A stretch of DNA of 64,000 nucleotides from Desulfobacca acetoxidans DSM 11109. Its GTDB lineage: Bacteria; Desulfobacterota; Desulfobaccia; Desulfobaccales; Desulfobaccaceae. The notes under the pieces were generated by a model. It made no database searches, was not told the origin of the DNA, and was given only the letters and a program-made list of their open reading frames with translations. The DNA lies in the NCBI RefSeq assembly GCF_000195295.1, contig NC_015388.1, forward strand, positions 1,736,001-1,800,000, written 5' to 3'. The position numbers were made by a program, and so were the translations under genes. Of this stretch, positions 1 through 9,002 are shown one piece after another (the stretch's first letter is position 1; each line of letters opens with the position of its first letter).

Positions 1-371
1 CCAGCAAGGATGGGGTAGACTGCTCAGGCTTTGTCATGAAGGTATATGAGCGGGCAGGGATGAAGGTGCCCCGGACTTCAGAACTCCAATTCGAGAGCGG
101 TGAACCGATTCCCAAGGATGCCCTGCAGTATGGCGATCTCGTCTTTTTCAATAAATACTGCCAGAGCAAATATTCCCATGTTAAAGCCAGCATCTTCTCG
201 GGATGGTTCAGCCGCGAGGCGCAACCCTGCCACGTCGGCATCTATATCGGCAACGGGCGCTTCATTCATGCCTCCGCCAGCCAGGGCGGCGTGGCTATCA
301 GTAACCTGAACCAGGATGCCTGGAAACGCTCCCTCATCGGTGTTCGCAGATATCTGCCGGATGACAGTTGA
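1..371 (+). CDS. NlpC/P60 family peptidase, C-terminal part
   Basis: Cell-wall cysteine peptidase domain, cut by the left window edge; the reading frame is open from base 3. The DCSGFV motif at the edge carries the catalytic Cys, and the HVGIYIGNGRFIHAS stretch carries the catalytic His; both are hallmarks of NlpC/P60 enzymes that cleave peptide stems of peptidoglycan. The stop is at 369-371. The N-terminus, with any signal peptide or SH3 domain, lies outside the window, so localisation cannot be judged. The family is well supported; the exact cleaved bond is unknown. Confidence 0.88.
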   Translation, partial: SKDGVDCSGFVMKVYERAGMKVPRTSELQFESGEPIPKDALQYGDLVFFNKYCQSKYSHVKASIFSGWFSREAQPCHVGIYIGNGRFIHASASQGGVAISNLNQDAWKRSLIGVRRYLPDDS

Positions 372-440
372 CCTCAGGGTATAATCGACTTGCTATCCAG
401 GGAAATAGGTTTCAAGTTGATAAGACAATAACCTCTGCAC

Positions 441-486
441 AGTGGCGTAGGGTAGGAAAGCGAAGCGCCTCCCGCCTTCTGGGATG
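441..486 (+). repeat. Dispersed repeat family A, copy 1
   Basis: An intergenic segment containing GCGCCTCCCGCCTTCT preceded by GTAGGGTAGGAAAGCGAA. Closely similar segments occur at 11039-11082 and, inverted, at 31861-31912. The arms around the GCGCC core can fold into an imperfect hairpin. It lies between the NlpC/P60 gene and the MntA/HepT pair. Confidence 0.65.
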
Positions 487-545
487 CTAAAAAATAAGCA
501 ACCTTGGGAGATTACCCGCCTAGATCAACTGCAGAGATGATAACT

Positions 546-938
546 ATGGAAGTTTGCCAGGAACATATCGATTTTTGGCGTTGCCGTCGGGCCGCACAGA
601 AGCTTTATAACCAGCGGTTGGAACAGTCGGCGCGCTCTGAGGTGAAGCAGATTGTCCGACTGCTTATCGCAGAATTCGGGGCAGAGAAAATTATCCTGTT
701 CGGTTCCCTGGCCAAAGGTAGCTTCCGAGTCGGGTCGGATATAGATTTAGCGGTAGAAGGCCTTCCTGCCGACAGGTTATTTTCTGCCCTGGGTGCGGTC
801 AATCGTTTAAGCCGCGCCTGGATTGATTTAAAACCCCTGGAAGATCTGGAGCCTCATTTTAAAAATCGGATATTAAATACCGGGGAGGTGCTATATGCGC
901 GAGATCTCAAGCGATGCCTTACGGGAAATGGCGAATGA
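546..938 (+). CDS. mntA: MntA-type minimal nucleotidyltransferase antitoxin
   Basis: Small nucleotidyltransferase-fold protein with the signature GSLAKGSFRVGSDIDLAVEG, that is GSx(n)GxSDxDL with the two metal-binding Asp residues. In the characterised MNT/HEPN systems such proteins silence the partner HEPN toxin by adding AMP groups to it. The gene overlaps the HEPN gene by 44 bp, so the two are co-transcribed and probably translationally coupled. I chose the ATG at 546; an in-frame ATG at 537 and a TTG at 504 are possible but have no better ribosome-binding site. Function is inferred from family and pairing. Confidence 0.82.
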   Translation: MEVCQEHIDFWRCRRAAQKLYNQRLEQSARSEVKQIVRLLIAEFGAEKIILFGSLAKGSFRVGSDIDLAVEGLPADRLFSALGAVNRLSRAWIDLKPLEDLEPHFKNRILNTGEVLYARDLKRCLTGNGE

Positions 939-1395
939 TCTAGAGGTCGAATTAGACCGCTTGGAGCGTTTGAACAGAGAAATTGTCCGAGTACAGGGTG
1001 AAATCAAGAGTGACTCGGCACGGGCGGACCTTTTCTATGAAAATCTGGCTCTGAAGCTGCACAATTTTTACACCGGCTGCGAGCGGATCTTTCAGATTAT
1101 TGCCTCCGAATTGAACGGCGCTTTACCCTCCGGTTATGACTGGCATAAACGTCTCTTAAGCCGTATGAGTTTAGTCCGGGAGGGGCGTCCGGCCATCCTT
1201 TCGGTGGAAACTGCGCGCCAACTTGATGAATTTCTGGCCTTCCGACACGTGGTACGAAACAATTATGGGTTTGAGTTAAATCCACATCGCCTAGAAGAAC
1301 TTATCAATAAATATCCCGCTGTGTATCATGAATTCGAGGTTCAGGTGCGAAACTTCGTTAAGTGGCTCTTAACCCTGGCGAAGGAAATAGCATAA
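895..1395 (+). CDS. hepT: HepT-like HEPN toxin (DUF86)
   Basis: A 166-residue mainly helical HEPN protein encoded directly after, and overlapping, the MntA-like gene. The canonical HepT active motif is R-x4-H-x-Y. Here the corresponding segment reads RHVVRNNY, so the Arg and the Tyr (the site AMPylated in studied systems) are kept but the His is Asn. This suggests either a subfamily with altered RNase activity or a weakened toxin. The N-terminal third (residues 10-45) looks like an extended helix. Assignment as the toxin partner is strong from context; active RNase function is uncertain. Confidence 0.8.
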   Translation: MREISSDALREMANDLEVELDRLERLNREIVRVQGEIKSDSARADLFYENLALKLHNFYTGCERIFQIIASELNGALPSGYDWHKRLLSRMSLVREGRPAILSVETARQLDEFLAFRHVVRNNYGFELNPHRLEELINKYPAVYHEFEVQVRNFVKWLLTLAKEIA

Positions 1396-1423
1396 CAACC
1401 CCGATGCCTTTTCGTGCATCTGC

Positions 1424-2827
1424 TCAATCTCCCCCGCCACCCAATACTGCATACAGCCGCACCTGATTAGCTAATTTTGCCAGGCGGATGGCGATGAGAC
1501 CCTGCTGTGCGGCATAAAGAGAGCGTTGCGCATCCAGCACGTTTAGATAGATGTCGATCCCCTTTTCATAGCGCGCATTGGAGAGCTGGTAGGTTCTGGC
1601 AGTGGCATCGACCAGAGATTGCTGGGCTGCCATCCGGTCTCCCAGCGTGCCTCGGCTGGCAAGCGCATCAGCGGTTTCCCGAAAAGCGATTTGGATCGAT
1701 CGTTCGTATTGCGCCTGGGCAATCTTCCTTGCTACCTGAGTGGCCTCCAATGCTGGCCGGGTGCGGGCATCGAAGATCGGCAGAACGATTCGAGGAGCGT
1801 AACTCCAGACAAAGGAACCGGTCTCAAACAGTCCCGATAGGTCGCCGCTGGCGGTACCAATCGCCGAGGTAAGTGAAATGCGGGGGAAGAAAGCGGCGCG
1901 GGCCGCGCCGATATTGGCATTGGCGGCCTTGAGGACATGCTCTGCCTGAAGAATATCGGGACGGCGCAGGAGCACCTCCGAAGACGTGCCGGGGGATACA
2001 TCCGGCAAGGGTTTGACCAGGCTCAATTCTCTCGGCAACAGGTCGGCCGGAATGGGTGATCCGGCCAACAGGTGTAAGGCATTTTCATCTTGAGCCGTCA
2101 ATTCAGTATAGCGCGCCACGTCCACTCGGGCTGTATCCACTCTGGTTTGTACCTGACGCAGATCCAGTTCGGGTGCAAAGCCGACTTCAAACCTCCGTCG
2201 GATCAGATTGTAAGCAGCCTGCTGGGTCTCAAGGGTGGATCGAGCCAGTTTGAGGTTTTCCCGATCCGCCGCCAGGGTCAGATAGGCGTTGGCCACTTCT
2301 GATATCAGCAAGATCTCCGCACTGCGGCGACCCTGTTCCGAGGCCAGGTATTCTTCTAGGGCCCGTTTTTTCAAGCTGCGAATCCGGCCGAAGAAATCAA
2401 TTTCCCAGGAACTGATGCCCAGATTGATGCTGTACTCCTCCAGGTTTACCATTCCTTGGGTTCCCGAGATTTTGACGCGTTCCTTCCTGGCGCTGATGCC
2501 GGTTTCCACCGTCGGGAAAAGCTCGGCGCGCTGGACGCGGTACATAGCGCGCGCTTTTTCCACACTCAAGGCGGCTACCTGCAGATCCCGATTGTTTTTC
2601 AGGGCCATGGCAATGATCGTTTGCAGCCGTTGATCAGCGAAGAATGTCCGCCATTGCACCTCGGCCGCGAGCGGCGCGTCCGGTGCAGGGGAAGCGTTTT
2701 TATACGCCGGACCGCTGGGCCAGTCCTGGGGGATCGGCGCCTCGGGGCGTGTATATTCCGGGATCAAGGTGCAGCCGGTGAGGGGAACGGCTATAATAAC
2801 CAACAATGCAAGTATTTTCCTGATCAT
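1424..2827 (-). CDS. RND efflux outer-membrane lipoprotein (NodT/OprM family)
   Basis: Outer-membrane channel of a tripartite efflux pump. The 467-residue product starts with a lipoprotein signal ending in the lipobox LTGC, followed by the typical family start IPEYTRPEAP. The rest is the duplicated helical-barrel architecture of TolC/OprM proteins. It is the last gene of the leftward operon tetR, membrane fusion protein, RND pump, channel; its ATG sits one base after the pump stop codon. Substrate cannot be read from sequence. Confidence 0.93.
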   Translation of the reverse strand: MIRKILALLVIIAVPLTGCTLIPEYTRPEAPIPQDWPSGPAYKNASPAPDAPLAAEVQWRTFFADQRLQTIIAMALKNNRDLQVAALSVEKARAMYRVQRAELFPTVETGISARKERVKISGTQGMVNLEEYSINLGISSWEIDFFGRIRSLKKRALEEYLASEQGRRSAEILLISEVANAYLTLAADRENLKLARSTLETQQAAYNLIRRRFEVGFAPELDLRQVQTRVDTARVDVARYTELTAQDENALHLLAGSPIPADLLPRELSLVKPLPDVSPGTSSEVLLRRPDILQAEHVLKAANANIGAARAAFFPRISLTSAIGTASGDLSGLFETGSFVWSYAPRIVLPIFDARTRPALEATQVARKIAQAQYERSIQIAFRETADALASRGTLGDRMAAQQSLVDATARTYQLSNARYEKGIDIYLNVLDAQRSLYAAQQGLIAIRLAKLANQVRLYAVLGGGGD

Positions 2828-2828
2828 C

Positions 2829-5800
2829 TCAGTGCGTCTCCGAAGGAGTTACTACCTTTGGATCGGGCTCTCCTGTTGGTGCGTGTGTCTTTTTTTTCCC
2901 GAACAGTTGCACTACCCCCACAAAAAAGAGGGGGATAAAGAAAATCGCCAGGAAGGTGGCAGTGATCATCCCGCCCAGGACGCCGGTGCCGATGGCCATT
3001 TGCGCCCCGGCGCCAGCCCCGGTGGCCAGGGCCAGGGGGAGGACGCCGAAGCCGAAGGCCAGAGAGGTCATGACGATCGGTCGCAGCCGCAGTTTGGAGC
3101 CCTCCAGAGTGGCTTCGACCAACCCCATACCTTCTTCTATTTTGGCCATGGCGAACTGCACGATTAAAATGGCGTTCTTGGTGGTAAGCCCCAAAACGGT
3201 GAGCAGCCCGATCTGAAAATAGACGTCATTGGGCAGTCCCCGCAGTGATGACGCCACCACGCCGCCGACAACTCCCAACGGCAAGGCTAGCAGGATAGTG
3301 ATGGGAATGGTCCAACTCTCATACAGGGCGGCCAGGCAGAGAAATATCACGATTATAGAGAAGGTGTAAAGCAGTCCGGTTTGGGCCTTGGCCATACGCT
3401 CCTGGTAGGAGATGCCGGTCCAGTCATAACCGACGCCCTTGGGCAGCTTAGCGACAATCTCTTCCATGGCCTGCATCGCCTCTCCGGAGCTTCTCCCCGG
3501 GGCCGGTTCACCCCAAATATTCAAGGATGGGAAGCTGTTGTAACGCTCCAAAAGCGGCGAGCCTTGGAACCAGTGGCCGGTGGCGAAGGAAGTAAAGGGT
3601 GTCATCGTGCCTGCGGCATTCCGGACATAGAGCCGCTCCAAGTCTTTGGGCAGCATCCGATAGGGCGAGTCGGCCTGGGCATAGACCCGCTTGACCCGTC
3701 CTCCCTGGATGAAGTCGTTCACATAAGCGCTGCCGAAGGCCGCCGAAATAGTGTGGTGGATAGCGCTGATGGGAACTCCCAGGGCTCCGGCTTTTTCCCA
3801 ATCCACATCGATGCGGTATTGGGTTACATCTTCCAGACCACTGGGGCGGACGCGGACCAACCTCGGATCCTGGGCAGCCATGCCGAGCATCTGATTGCGG
3901 GCCTTCATCAGGGCTTCATGGCCCAGTCCGCCTCGATCCTGTAATTGGAAGTCAAAGCCGCCCGCCCGCCCCAGTTCCAGGACGGCCGGCGGAGGGAAGG
4001 CAAACACCAAGGCATTGCGGAATTTGGAAAACTTGGCCATGGCGCGCTTTACCAAGGCATCCACCTTCAAATCCGCCCCGGGGCGCAGCTCCCAGTCCCT
4101 GAGCTTAACAAAAGCCAGCCCCGTGTTCTGGCCAGCTCCGGAAAAGCCCCGACCGGCCACCGTGAAAATGGAGGCCACGGCGTCCTTCTCATCCTCCAGA
4201 AAATGGGTGCGTACCTGATCTTGAATCTGCTGGGTTTGCTCCAGGGTCGAACCCGCCGGTAGCATCGTTTGAACAAACATGACGCCCTGATCCTCATTAG
4301 GGAGATAGGCAGTGGGCATGCGCTGGAACAGGAATCCCAGGGTTGCCACGATGAGCAGGTAAATAACCACGTAGCGGAGCTTCTTGCCGAGAATCTGCCC
4401 CACCATGGCTTGGTACCTATCCCTGGTCCACAGAAACGCCTGGTCAAACCAGCGGAAGAAAGGCCGAAAAAATCGAAAGCCGGTCTCCCCTCCCTGATGT
4501 CCTTTGGCAACCGGTTTGAGGAGGGAGGCGCACAGCACCGGGGTCAAGATCAGGGCCACCACCACTGACAACAGCATGGCGGCAATAACAGTGATAGAAA
4601 ACTGGCGGTAGATAACCCCGGTGGAGCCGCCAAAGAAGGCCATGGGGCCGAAGACCGCGGCGAGCACCAGCCCGATGCCGATCAAGGCGCTGGTGATTTC
4701 TCCCATGGATTTGCGGGTTGCTTCCTTGGGCGGGAGACCCTCTTCGCTCATGACCCGCTCCACGTTTTCGACCACCACAATGGCGTCGTCCACCAGCAGG
4801 CCAATGGCCAGCACCATGGCGAACATGGTCAGCATATTGATGGAAAACCCGAACAATCCCAAGATTGCGAAGGTTCCCAAGATGACTACCGGCACCGCCA
4901 GGGTGGGAATCAGCGTGGCCCGGAGGTTTCCCAGAAAAACATACATTACCAGAAATACCAAGAGGATTGCTTCGAAAAGGGTCCAGACCACCTCGTTGAT
5001 GGCCACCCGTACAAAGGGGGTGGTGTCATAGGGATACATAGCTTTCATGCCGGGGGGAAAGTATTTGGCCAGTTCTGCCATCTTCGCCTTGACGCCATCG
5101 GCGGTTTTCAAGGCGTTGGCCCCGGCGGCCTGCCGTATCGCCAAGGCGGCTCCTGGCTGGCCGTTGTACAACACCTTGCTGCCGTAGCGCTCGGTGCCCA
5201 GTTCGGTCCGCCCCACATCCCGCACCCGCACAATGGAGCCGTCCGGGTTGATGCGCAGGGGGATGGCGGCGAATTCCTCCGGCGTCTTGAGGAGATTCTG
5301 GACAATGATGGAAGCGTTCAACCGCTGGCCCTCCACCGCCGGAATCCCGCCGAACTGGCCGGCGGAAACTTCCACGTTATAGGCCTGGAGTCCTTTGATG
5401 ACATCTTCCATCGTTAACTGATAATCGTTCAATTTATCCGGATTGACCCAGACCCGCATGGCATACTGGGAAGTGAAGGTTTCCACTTCCCCCACCCCCG
5501 GCACCCGGGCCAGCACCTGTTCGATGTTGGCCTGAGCATAGTCGGCCAGGTCAAACTCGTCCATGCTGCCGTCTTCCGAGGTCAAACCGACAATGATAAG
5601 CCAGTTTTTGGTGGATTTACTTACTTTAACACCGCTGCGCTGCACCGTATCGGGCAGGCTGGCCATGGCGAGCTGGAGTTTATTCTGCACCATGGCCCAG
5701 GCCAGGTCCGGGTCAGCCCCCGGGGCAAAGGTCAGTTCGATTCTCCCGGCTCCGGAGGCATCGCTTGTGCCAGACATGTAGAGGAGCTTGTCAAAGCCGG

Positions 5801-6011
5801 TCATCTTCTGTTCGATGATCTGCACTACACTATTCTCTACAGTTTCCGCTGAAGCCCCGGGGTAGAAGGCGTCAATGGCGATGGACGGAGGGGCGATGGG
5901 AGGATACTGGGAAATGGGCATATTGTAAATTGCCAACCCGCCCGCCAGCATCATGATGATGGCGATAACCCAAGCGAAGACCGGGCGATCCAGAAAAAAG
6001 TTCGATAACAT
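2829..6011 (-). CDS. RND multidrug efflux transporter, HAE1 family (AcrB/MexB-like)
   Basis: Inner-membrane proton-driven drug pump of about 1060 residues, full length for AcrB. The N-terminus FFLDRPVFAWVIAI is typical. The TM4 proton-relay pair is present in LLVDDAIVVVENV, and the TM10 Lys in TTKNAILIVQFA. The two large periplasmic loops are in place. I chose the ATG at 6011, which has GGAGG six bases upstream, over the GTG immediately before it. It forms one operon with the fusion protein upstream and the outer-membrane channel downstream. Confidence 0.95.
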   Translation of the reverse strand: MLSNFFLDRPVFAWVIAIIMMLAGGLAIYNMPISQYPPIAPPSIAIDAFYPGASAETVENSVVQIIEQKMTGFDKLLYMSGTSDASGAGRIELTFAPGADPDLAWAMVQNKLQLAMASLPDTVQRSGVKVSKSTKNWLIIVGLTSEDGSMDEFDLADYAQANIEQVLARVPGVGEVETFTSQYAMRVWVNPDKLNDYQLTMEDVIKGLQAYNVEVSAGQFGGIPAVEGQRLNASIIVQNLLKTPEEFAAIPLRINPDGSIVRVRDVGRTELGTERYGSKVLYNGQPGAALAIRQAAGANALKTADGVKAKMAELAKYFPPGMKAMYPYDTTPFVRVAINEVVWTLFEAILLVFLVMYVFLGNLRATLIPTLAVPVVILGTFAILGLFGFSINMLTMFAMVLAIGLLVDDAIVVVENVERVMSEEGLPPKEATRKSMGEITSALIGIGLVLAAVFGPMAFFGGSTGVIYRQFSITVIAAMLLSVVVALILTPVLCASLLKPVAKGHQGGETGFRFFRPFFRWFDQAFLWTRDRYQAMVGQILGKKLRYVVIYLLIVATLGFLFQRMPTAYLPNEDQGVMFVQTMLPAGSTLEQTQQIQDQVRTHFLEDEKDAVASIFTVAGRGFSGAGQNTGLAFVKLRDWELRPGADLKVDALVKRAMAKFSKFRNALVFAFPPPAVLELGRAGGFDFQLQDRGGLGHEALMKARNQMLGMAAQDPRLVRVRPSGLEDVTQYRIDVDWEKAGALGVPISAIHHTISAAFGSAYVNDFIQGGRVKRVYAQADSPYRMLPKDLERLYVRNAAGTMTPFTSFATGHWFQGSPLLERYNSFPSLNIWGEPAPGRSSGEAMQAMEEIVAKLPKGVGYDWTGISYQERMAKAQTGLLYTFSIIVIFLCLAALYESWTIPITILLALPLGVVGGVVASSLRGLPNDVYFQIGLLTVLGLTTKNAILIVQFAMAKIEEGMGLVEATLEGSKLRLRPIVMTSLAFGFGVLPLALATGAGAGAQMAIGTGVLGGMITATFLAIFFIPLFFVGVVQLFGKKKTHAPTGEPDPKVVTPSETH

Positions 6012-6023
6012 CACCTTCCTCCG

Positions 6024-7232
6024 CTAGTTCGATTGTACCGGCGATGTGCTGACATTGGAAACTTTCTGGCCGACCTTGGGGCCTTCCCAGGGGACAACCT
6101 TGACTGAGATGCCAGGCTGCACTTTCATCACGCCTTCAACCACGACGCGTTCCCCTATTTTAAGACCTGAGGCAACAAGCCATTGGTCGCCGATGGCGCG
6201 ATCGAGGGTCAACAGCCGCTGTTGCACTGTATTAGCATCGTCAACTACCAAGGTGATAGGCTGCCCCTTAGGGTTGCGGCTCACACTTTGTTGAGGAATC
6301 AGGAGGGCCTGTTCAGCGATGCCTTCCTGGATCACCGCCCGAACAAACATTCCCGGCAGGAGAAGGTGTTGCGGATTGGGAACGACGATACGCAGGGTGA
6401 AAGAGCCGGTTGTCGGATCTACGGTAACATCGCGAAATTGCAAGGTGCCTTCCAGGGGATACGGTGTGCCGTCTTCCAGGAGGATATGAACTTTTCGGCC
6501 GTTATTGCCATCCTTGCTGAGTCGCCCGGCTTCCAGATGGCGTTTTAAACGCAAAAGCTCGGCCGACGATTGGGTCACATCCACATATATAGGATCGAGC
6601 TGCTGGATAGTAGCTAAAGACATGGGTTGATACGCCGTTACCAAGGCACCGTCCGTAACGCTGGATCTGCCAATGCGTCCGGATATGGGGGCGGTGACGC
6701 GGGTATAGCCCAAATTGATGCGCGCCCCTTCCACTGCGGTTTTCCAATATTCAATCTCGGCCTGGGCCTGTCCCATAGCGGCGGCGGCGTCGTCGCAATC
6801 CTGCCTGCTAACTGCTCTGTCAGTCAGCAACTCCTCGCACCTTTGGGCCTTCAACCGGATCGAAGGCAGATTGGCTTGCGCCTTCCCGAGGGAGGCTTTG
6901 GCAGAGTCAAGGGCCACCTGAAAGGGAGCGGGATCGATCTGGTAGAGCAGTTGCCCGACTTTGACATCAGAGCCTTCCCGGAAAAGGCGTTTCTGGATGA
7001 TACCGTTGACCTGGGGGCGTATCTCTGCTACCAGGTAAGCCGATGTTCTCCCCGGCAACTCGGTGGTCAACTCTACCTGCTGCGGTTTTACCACTACGGC
7101 GGCTACTTCCGGGACCGAGGGCGGCCCGGCCTGCTGCTTGCGCCAGCTATCACAGCCGCCTGGCAAAATGGTCAGAGCCAGCAAAGCTACAATCCATGTT
7201 AGCGTGATACAGCCTTTCTTGTGCCCGTGCAT
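6024..7232 (-). CDS. RND efflux membrane fusion lipoprotein (AcrA/MexA-like)
   Basis: Periplasmic adaptor linking the RND pump to its outer-membrane channel. It has a signal peptide ending in the lipobox LPGGC, a biotinyl-lipoyl-like motif (RTSAYLVAEIRPQVNGII), an alpha-hairpin region (residues about 95-165) and beta-barrel and membrane-proximal domains. The ATG at 7232 is preferred because GGAG lies six bases upstream; an ATG at 7244 is in frame. It lies between tetR and the pump gene in the same leftward operon. Confidence 0.93.
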   Translation of the reverse strand: MHGHKKGCITLTWIVALLALTILPGGCDSWRKQQAGPPSVPEVAAVVVKPQQVELTTELPGRTSAYLVAEIRPQVNGIIQKRLFREGSDVKVGQLLYQIDPAPFQVALDSAKASLGKAQANLPSIRLKAQRCEELLTDRAVSRQDCDDAAAAMGQAQAEIEYWKTAVEGARINLGYTRVTAPISGRIGRSSVTDGALVTAYQPMSLATIQQLDPIYVDVTQSSAELLRLKRHLEAGRLSKDGNNGRKVHILLEDGTPYPLEGTLQFRDVTVDPTTGSFTLRIVVPNPQHLLLPGMFVRAVIQEGIAEQALLIPQQSVSRNPKGQPITLVVDDANTVQQRLLTLDRAIGDQWLVASGLKIGERVVVEGVMKVQPGISVKVVPWEGPKVGQKVSNVSTSPVQSN

Positions 7233-7290
7233 CAGAATCTCCATAAATGTTCAATGATGAATATATTAGGCCGCAAACCCACCCACCGCG

Positions 7291-7917
7291 TTAAGGCTCC
7301 AAAAGTCCTTTGAAAAAAATATCCAAAATGGCGTCCGGGTCTTCTGGGTAAGGATGGCGCTCGGGGGCGTCGAGCCAGAGAAGCAGAAACGCGTCTATGA
7401 CGCTGGAGAGAGTTACCGCCAGGTAATAAGGATCGGCGATGTTTTTAAATCGTTGGTTTTTGATGCCGCTGGCAAAGATGTCAGCAATGCTTTCCAGAGA
7501 ATTGTAATATCTTTTGCGGAGTTCGTCATCCAGACCAGCCTTGAGGTTGAAGCTCGCCCCTCGGCTCTCGGCCAGATACAGGCGAATAAAGGGCAGGTTG
7601 CGGTGAAATACCTCAGTTTTGGCCCGGACATAACTGCGCAGTTTTTCTACTTCGTCCTGTGGCTGTTCAATTGCTCGCATGATTGAGTCTTCAAACTTGT
7701 CACATAGTTCCCGGACCAGTGCCTTGTAGAGGTCTTCCTTATTTTGGAAAAACTTATAAAGTGTCCCAATAGCAAATTCGGATTTTTCGGCAATCTCCTG
7801 TACGGAGACATTGTGGTAGCCCTTCTGGGAGAAAAGATCGAGGGCGGTGGCAAGTATCTCTTGACGTTGCCGCAATTTTTCCCTCTCCCGCCTGGGAAGC
7901 TTATTATCTGCCGCCAT
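7291..7917 (-). CDS. TetR/AcrR family repressor of the efflux operon
   Basis: A typical TetR regulator of about 208 residues. The N-terminal helix-turn-helix is seen in ALDLFSQKGYHNVSVQEIAE followed by GTLYKFFQNKEDLY; the C-terminal half is the ligand-binding helical domain. It is the first gene of the RND operon, so it probably controls itself and the pump. ATG 7917 has AGGA five bases upstream; ATG 7923 is also possible. A good promoter and a palindrome lie just upstream (7942-7993). Confidence 0.9.
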   Translation of the reverse strand: MAADNKLPRREREKLRQRQEILATALDLFSQKGYHNVSVQEIAEKSEFAIGTLYKFFQNKEDLYKALVRELCDKFEDSIMRAIEQPQDEVEKLRSYVRAKTEVFHRNLPFIRLYLAESRGASFNLKAGLDDELRKRYYNSLESIADIFASGIKNQRFKNIADPYYLAVTLSSVIDAFLLLWLDAPERHPYPEDPDAILDIFFKGLLEP

Positions 7918-7941
7918 TGACATCCTAATATGTAATCATCC

Positions 7942-7993
7942 TTCATATAATGAATATGATGTCATAATATAGAACAATTCGACATTCTGTCAA
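7942..7993 (-). promoter_or_regulatory. Sigma-70-type promoter and palindromic operator of the tetR-RND operon
   Basis: On the minus strand TTGACA (7988-7993) is followed after 16 bases by TATATT (7966-7971). Just downstream, covering the expected start point, lies the palindrome TTCAT-ATA-ATGAA (7942-7954), partly overlapped by a second inverted repeat TCATAT/ATATGA. The position fits autoregulation by the TetR protein; binding is inferred. Confidence 0.65.
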
Positions 7994-8201
7994 GAATAAT
8001 TTATCCGTGATGCGCTGAGCTGATTAATTCCTTATAATTGTCATCAAACATAAATCACCCGCAAATCATGAAAGTAGGCTGGCAGCGTTTTGCTGGCTCC
8101 AATGCGTTGAATTTGGAAATCAGCACTCAAGACTTATTTCCATGGTTAATGATATGGCAAGAGAGAAAAAAGAATGCCGATCCGAAGAAAGGAAGCACGC
8201 T

Positions 8202-8894
8202 ATGCCGGGTATCATGGGACACCGGGGGGCTAAGGCCTACGAACCGGAAAATACGCTGCGTTCAATCCGCCGGGCTCTTGAGATGGGCGTTCAGGCAGTG
8301 GAGATCGATGTCCACCTGAGCCGGGACGGCCACTTGGTGGTGATTCATGACGCCACCGTAGACCGGACCACCAACGGCCGCGGCCGAGTGAATGATTTGA
8401 GTTGGGAGGAACTGCGCCGATTGGACGCCGGGAGGGGAGAGCGTCTCCCCAGCTTGGATGAGGTGGTAGCCTTGGTGCGCGGCAGGGCACATCTCTTTGT
8501 GGAACTGAAGGATACCAAGGCTACGGCGGCGGTGGCGTTTTTTTTCCAGGAATGCGACCTGTTCACCGAAGCGCACGTCATTTCGTTCTGGCATCCGGCC
8601 CTCAAAGAACTGCGCCAGATCGAACCCCGCATCCGCACCGGCGTTCTCTTTGTCGGTTGTCCGGTGGACGCCCCGGCGCTGGCGCGGGCCGCCGCCGCCG
8701 AGGCCTTGATGTTAAACTATCAGTACGTGACCCCGGCGCTGGTGCAGTCAGCCCGCCGGGCCGGTCTTGCGATCGGAATCTGGAATATTGACACGGTAGT
8801 TGACCTCGAGCCTGTTCTCTCCCTGGGCCTGGATTATATCGGCAGTAACGCCCCTGATATCCTCATCAGATACTTGCAATCAATAAACGAATGA
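8202..8894 (+). CDS. Glycerophosphodiester phosphodiesterase
   Basis: GDPD-family enzyme that hydrolyses glycerophosphodiesters to glycerol-3-phosphate and an alcohol. The catalytic stretch is clear: GHRGAKAYEPENTL, then EIDVHLSRDGHLVVIHD with the metal-binding Glu, Asp and His, followed by VDRTTNGRG. About 230 residues, normal for the soluble bacterial form, with no signal peptide. The ATG at 8202 is chosen because a GAAAGGAAG ribosome-binding site is eight bases upstream and the protein then begins right at the conserved GHRG segment; ATGs at 8142 and 8154 lie further upstream. Probably single-gene transcription. Confidence 0.92.
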   Translation: MPGIMGHRGAKAYEPENTLRSIRRALEMGVQAVEIDVHLSRDGHLVVIHDATVDRTTNGRGRVNDLSWEELRRLDAGRGERLPSLDEVVALVRGRAHLFVELKDTKATAAVAFFFQECDLFTEAHVISFWHPALKELRQIEPRIRTGVLFVGCPVDAPALARAAAAEALMLNYQYVTPALVQSARRAGLAIGIWNIDTVVDLEPVLSLGLDYIGSNAPDILIRYLQSINE

Positions 8895-8965
8895 TATAGT
8901 GTATGGTTCGTTTCCGACGATGAGCCCCCGGTTCGGGGCGTTCGACTGGAAGTGGACTGACTTCA

Positions 8966-8990
8966 CCTTAAACCTTAAACCTTAAACCTT
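8966..8990 (+). repeat. Heptamer tandem repeat CCTTAAA
   Basis: Three perfect CCTTAAA units and a partial fourth (CCTT) directly upstream of the aconitase start codon. Possible slippage site or regulatory spacer; no function can be assigned. Confidence 0.7.
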
Positions 8991-9002
8991 TGGGAATTTT
9001 GT

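Noticed and set aside
2456-5031. Rightward frames opposite the RND pump and channel genes
   Set aside because: They are shadows of the well-supported leftward genes, rich in Arg, Pro and Ser and without ribosome-binding sites.
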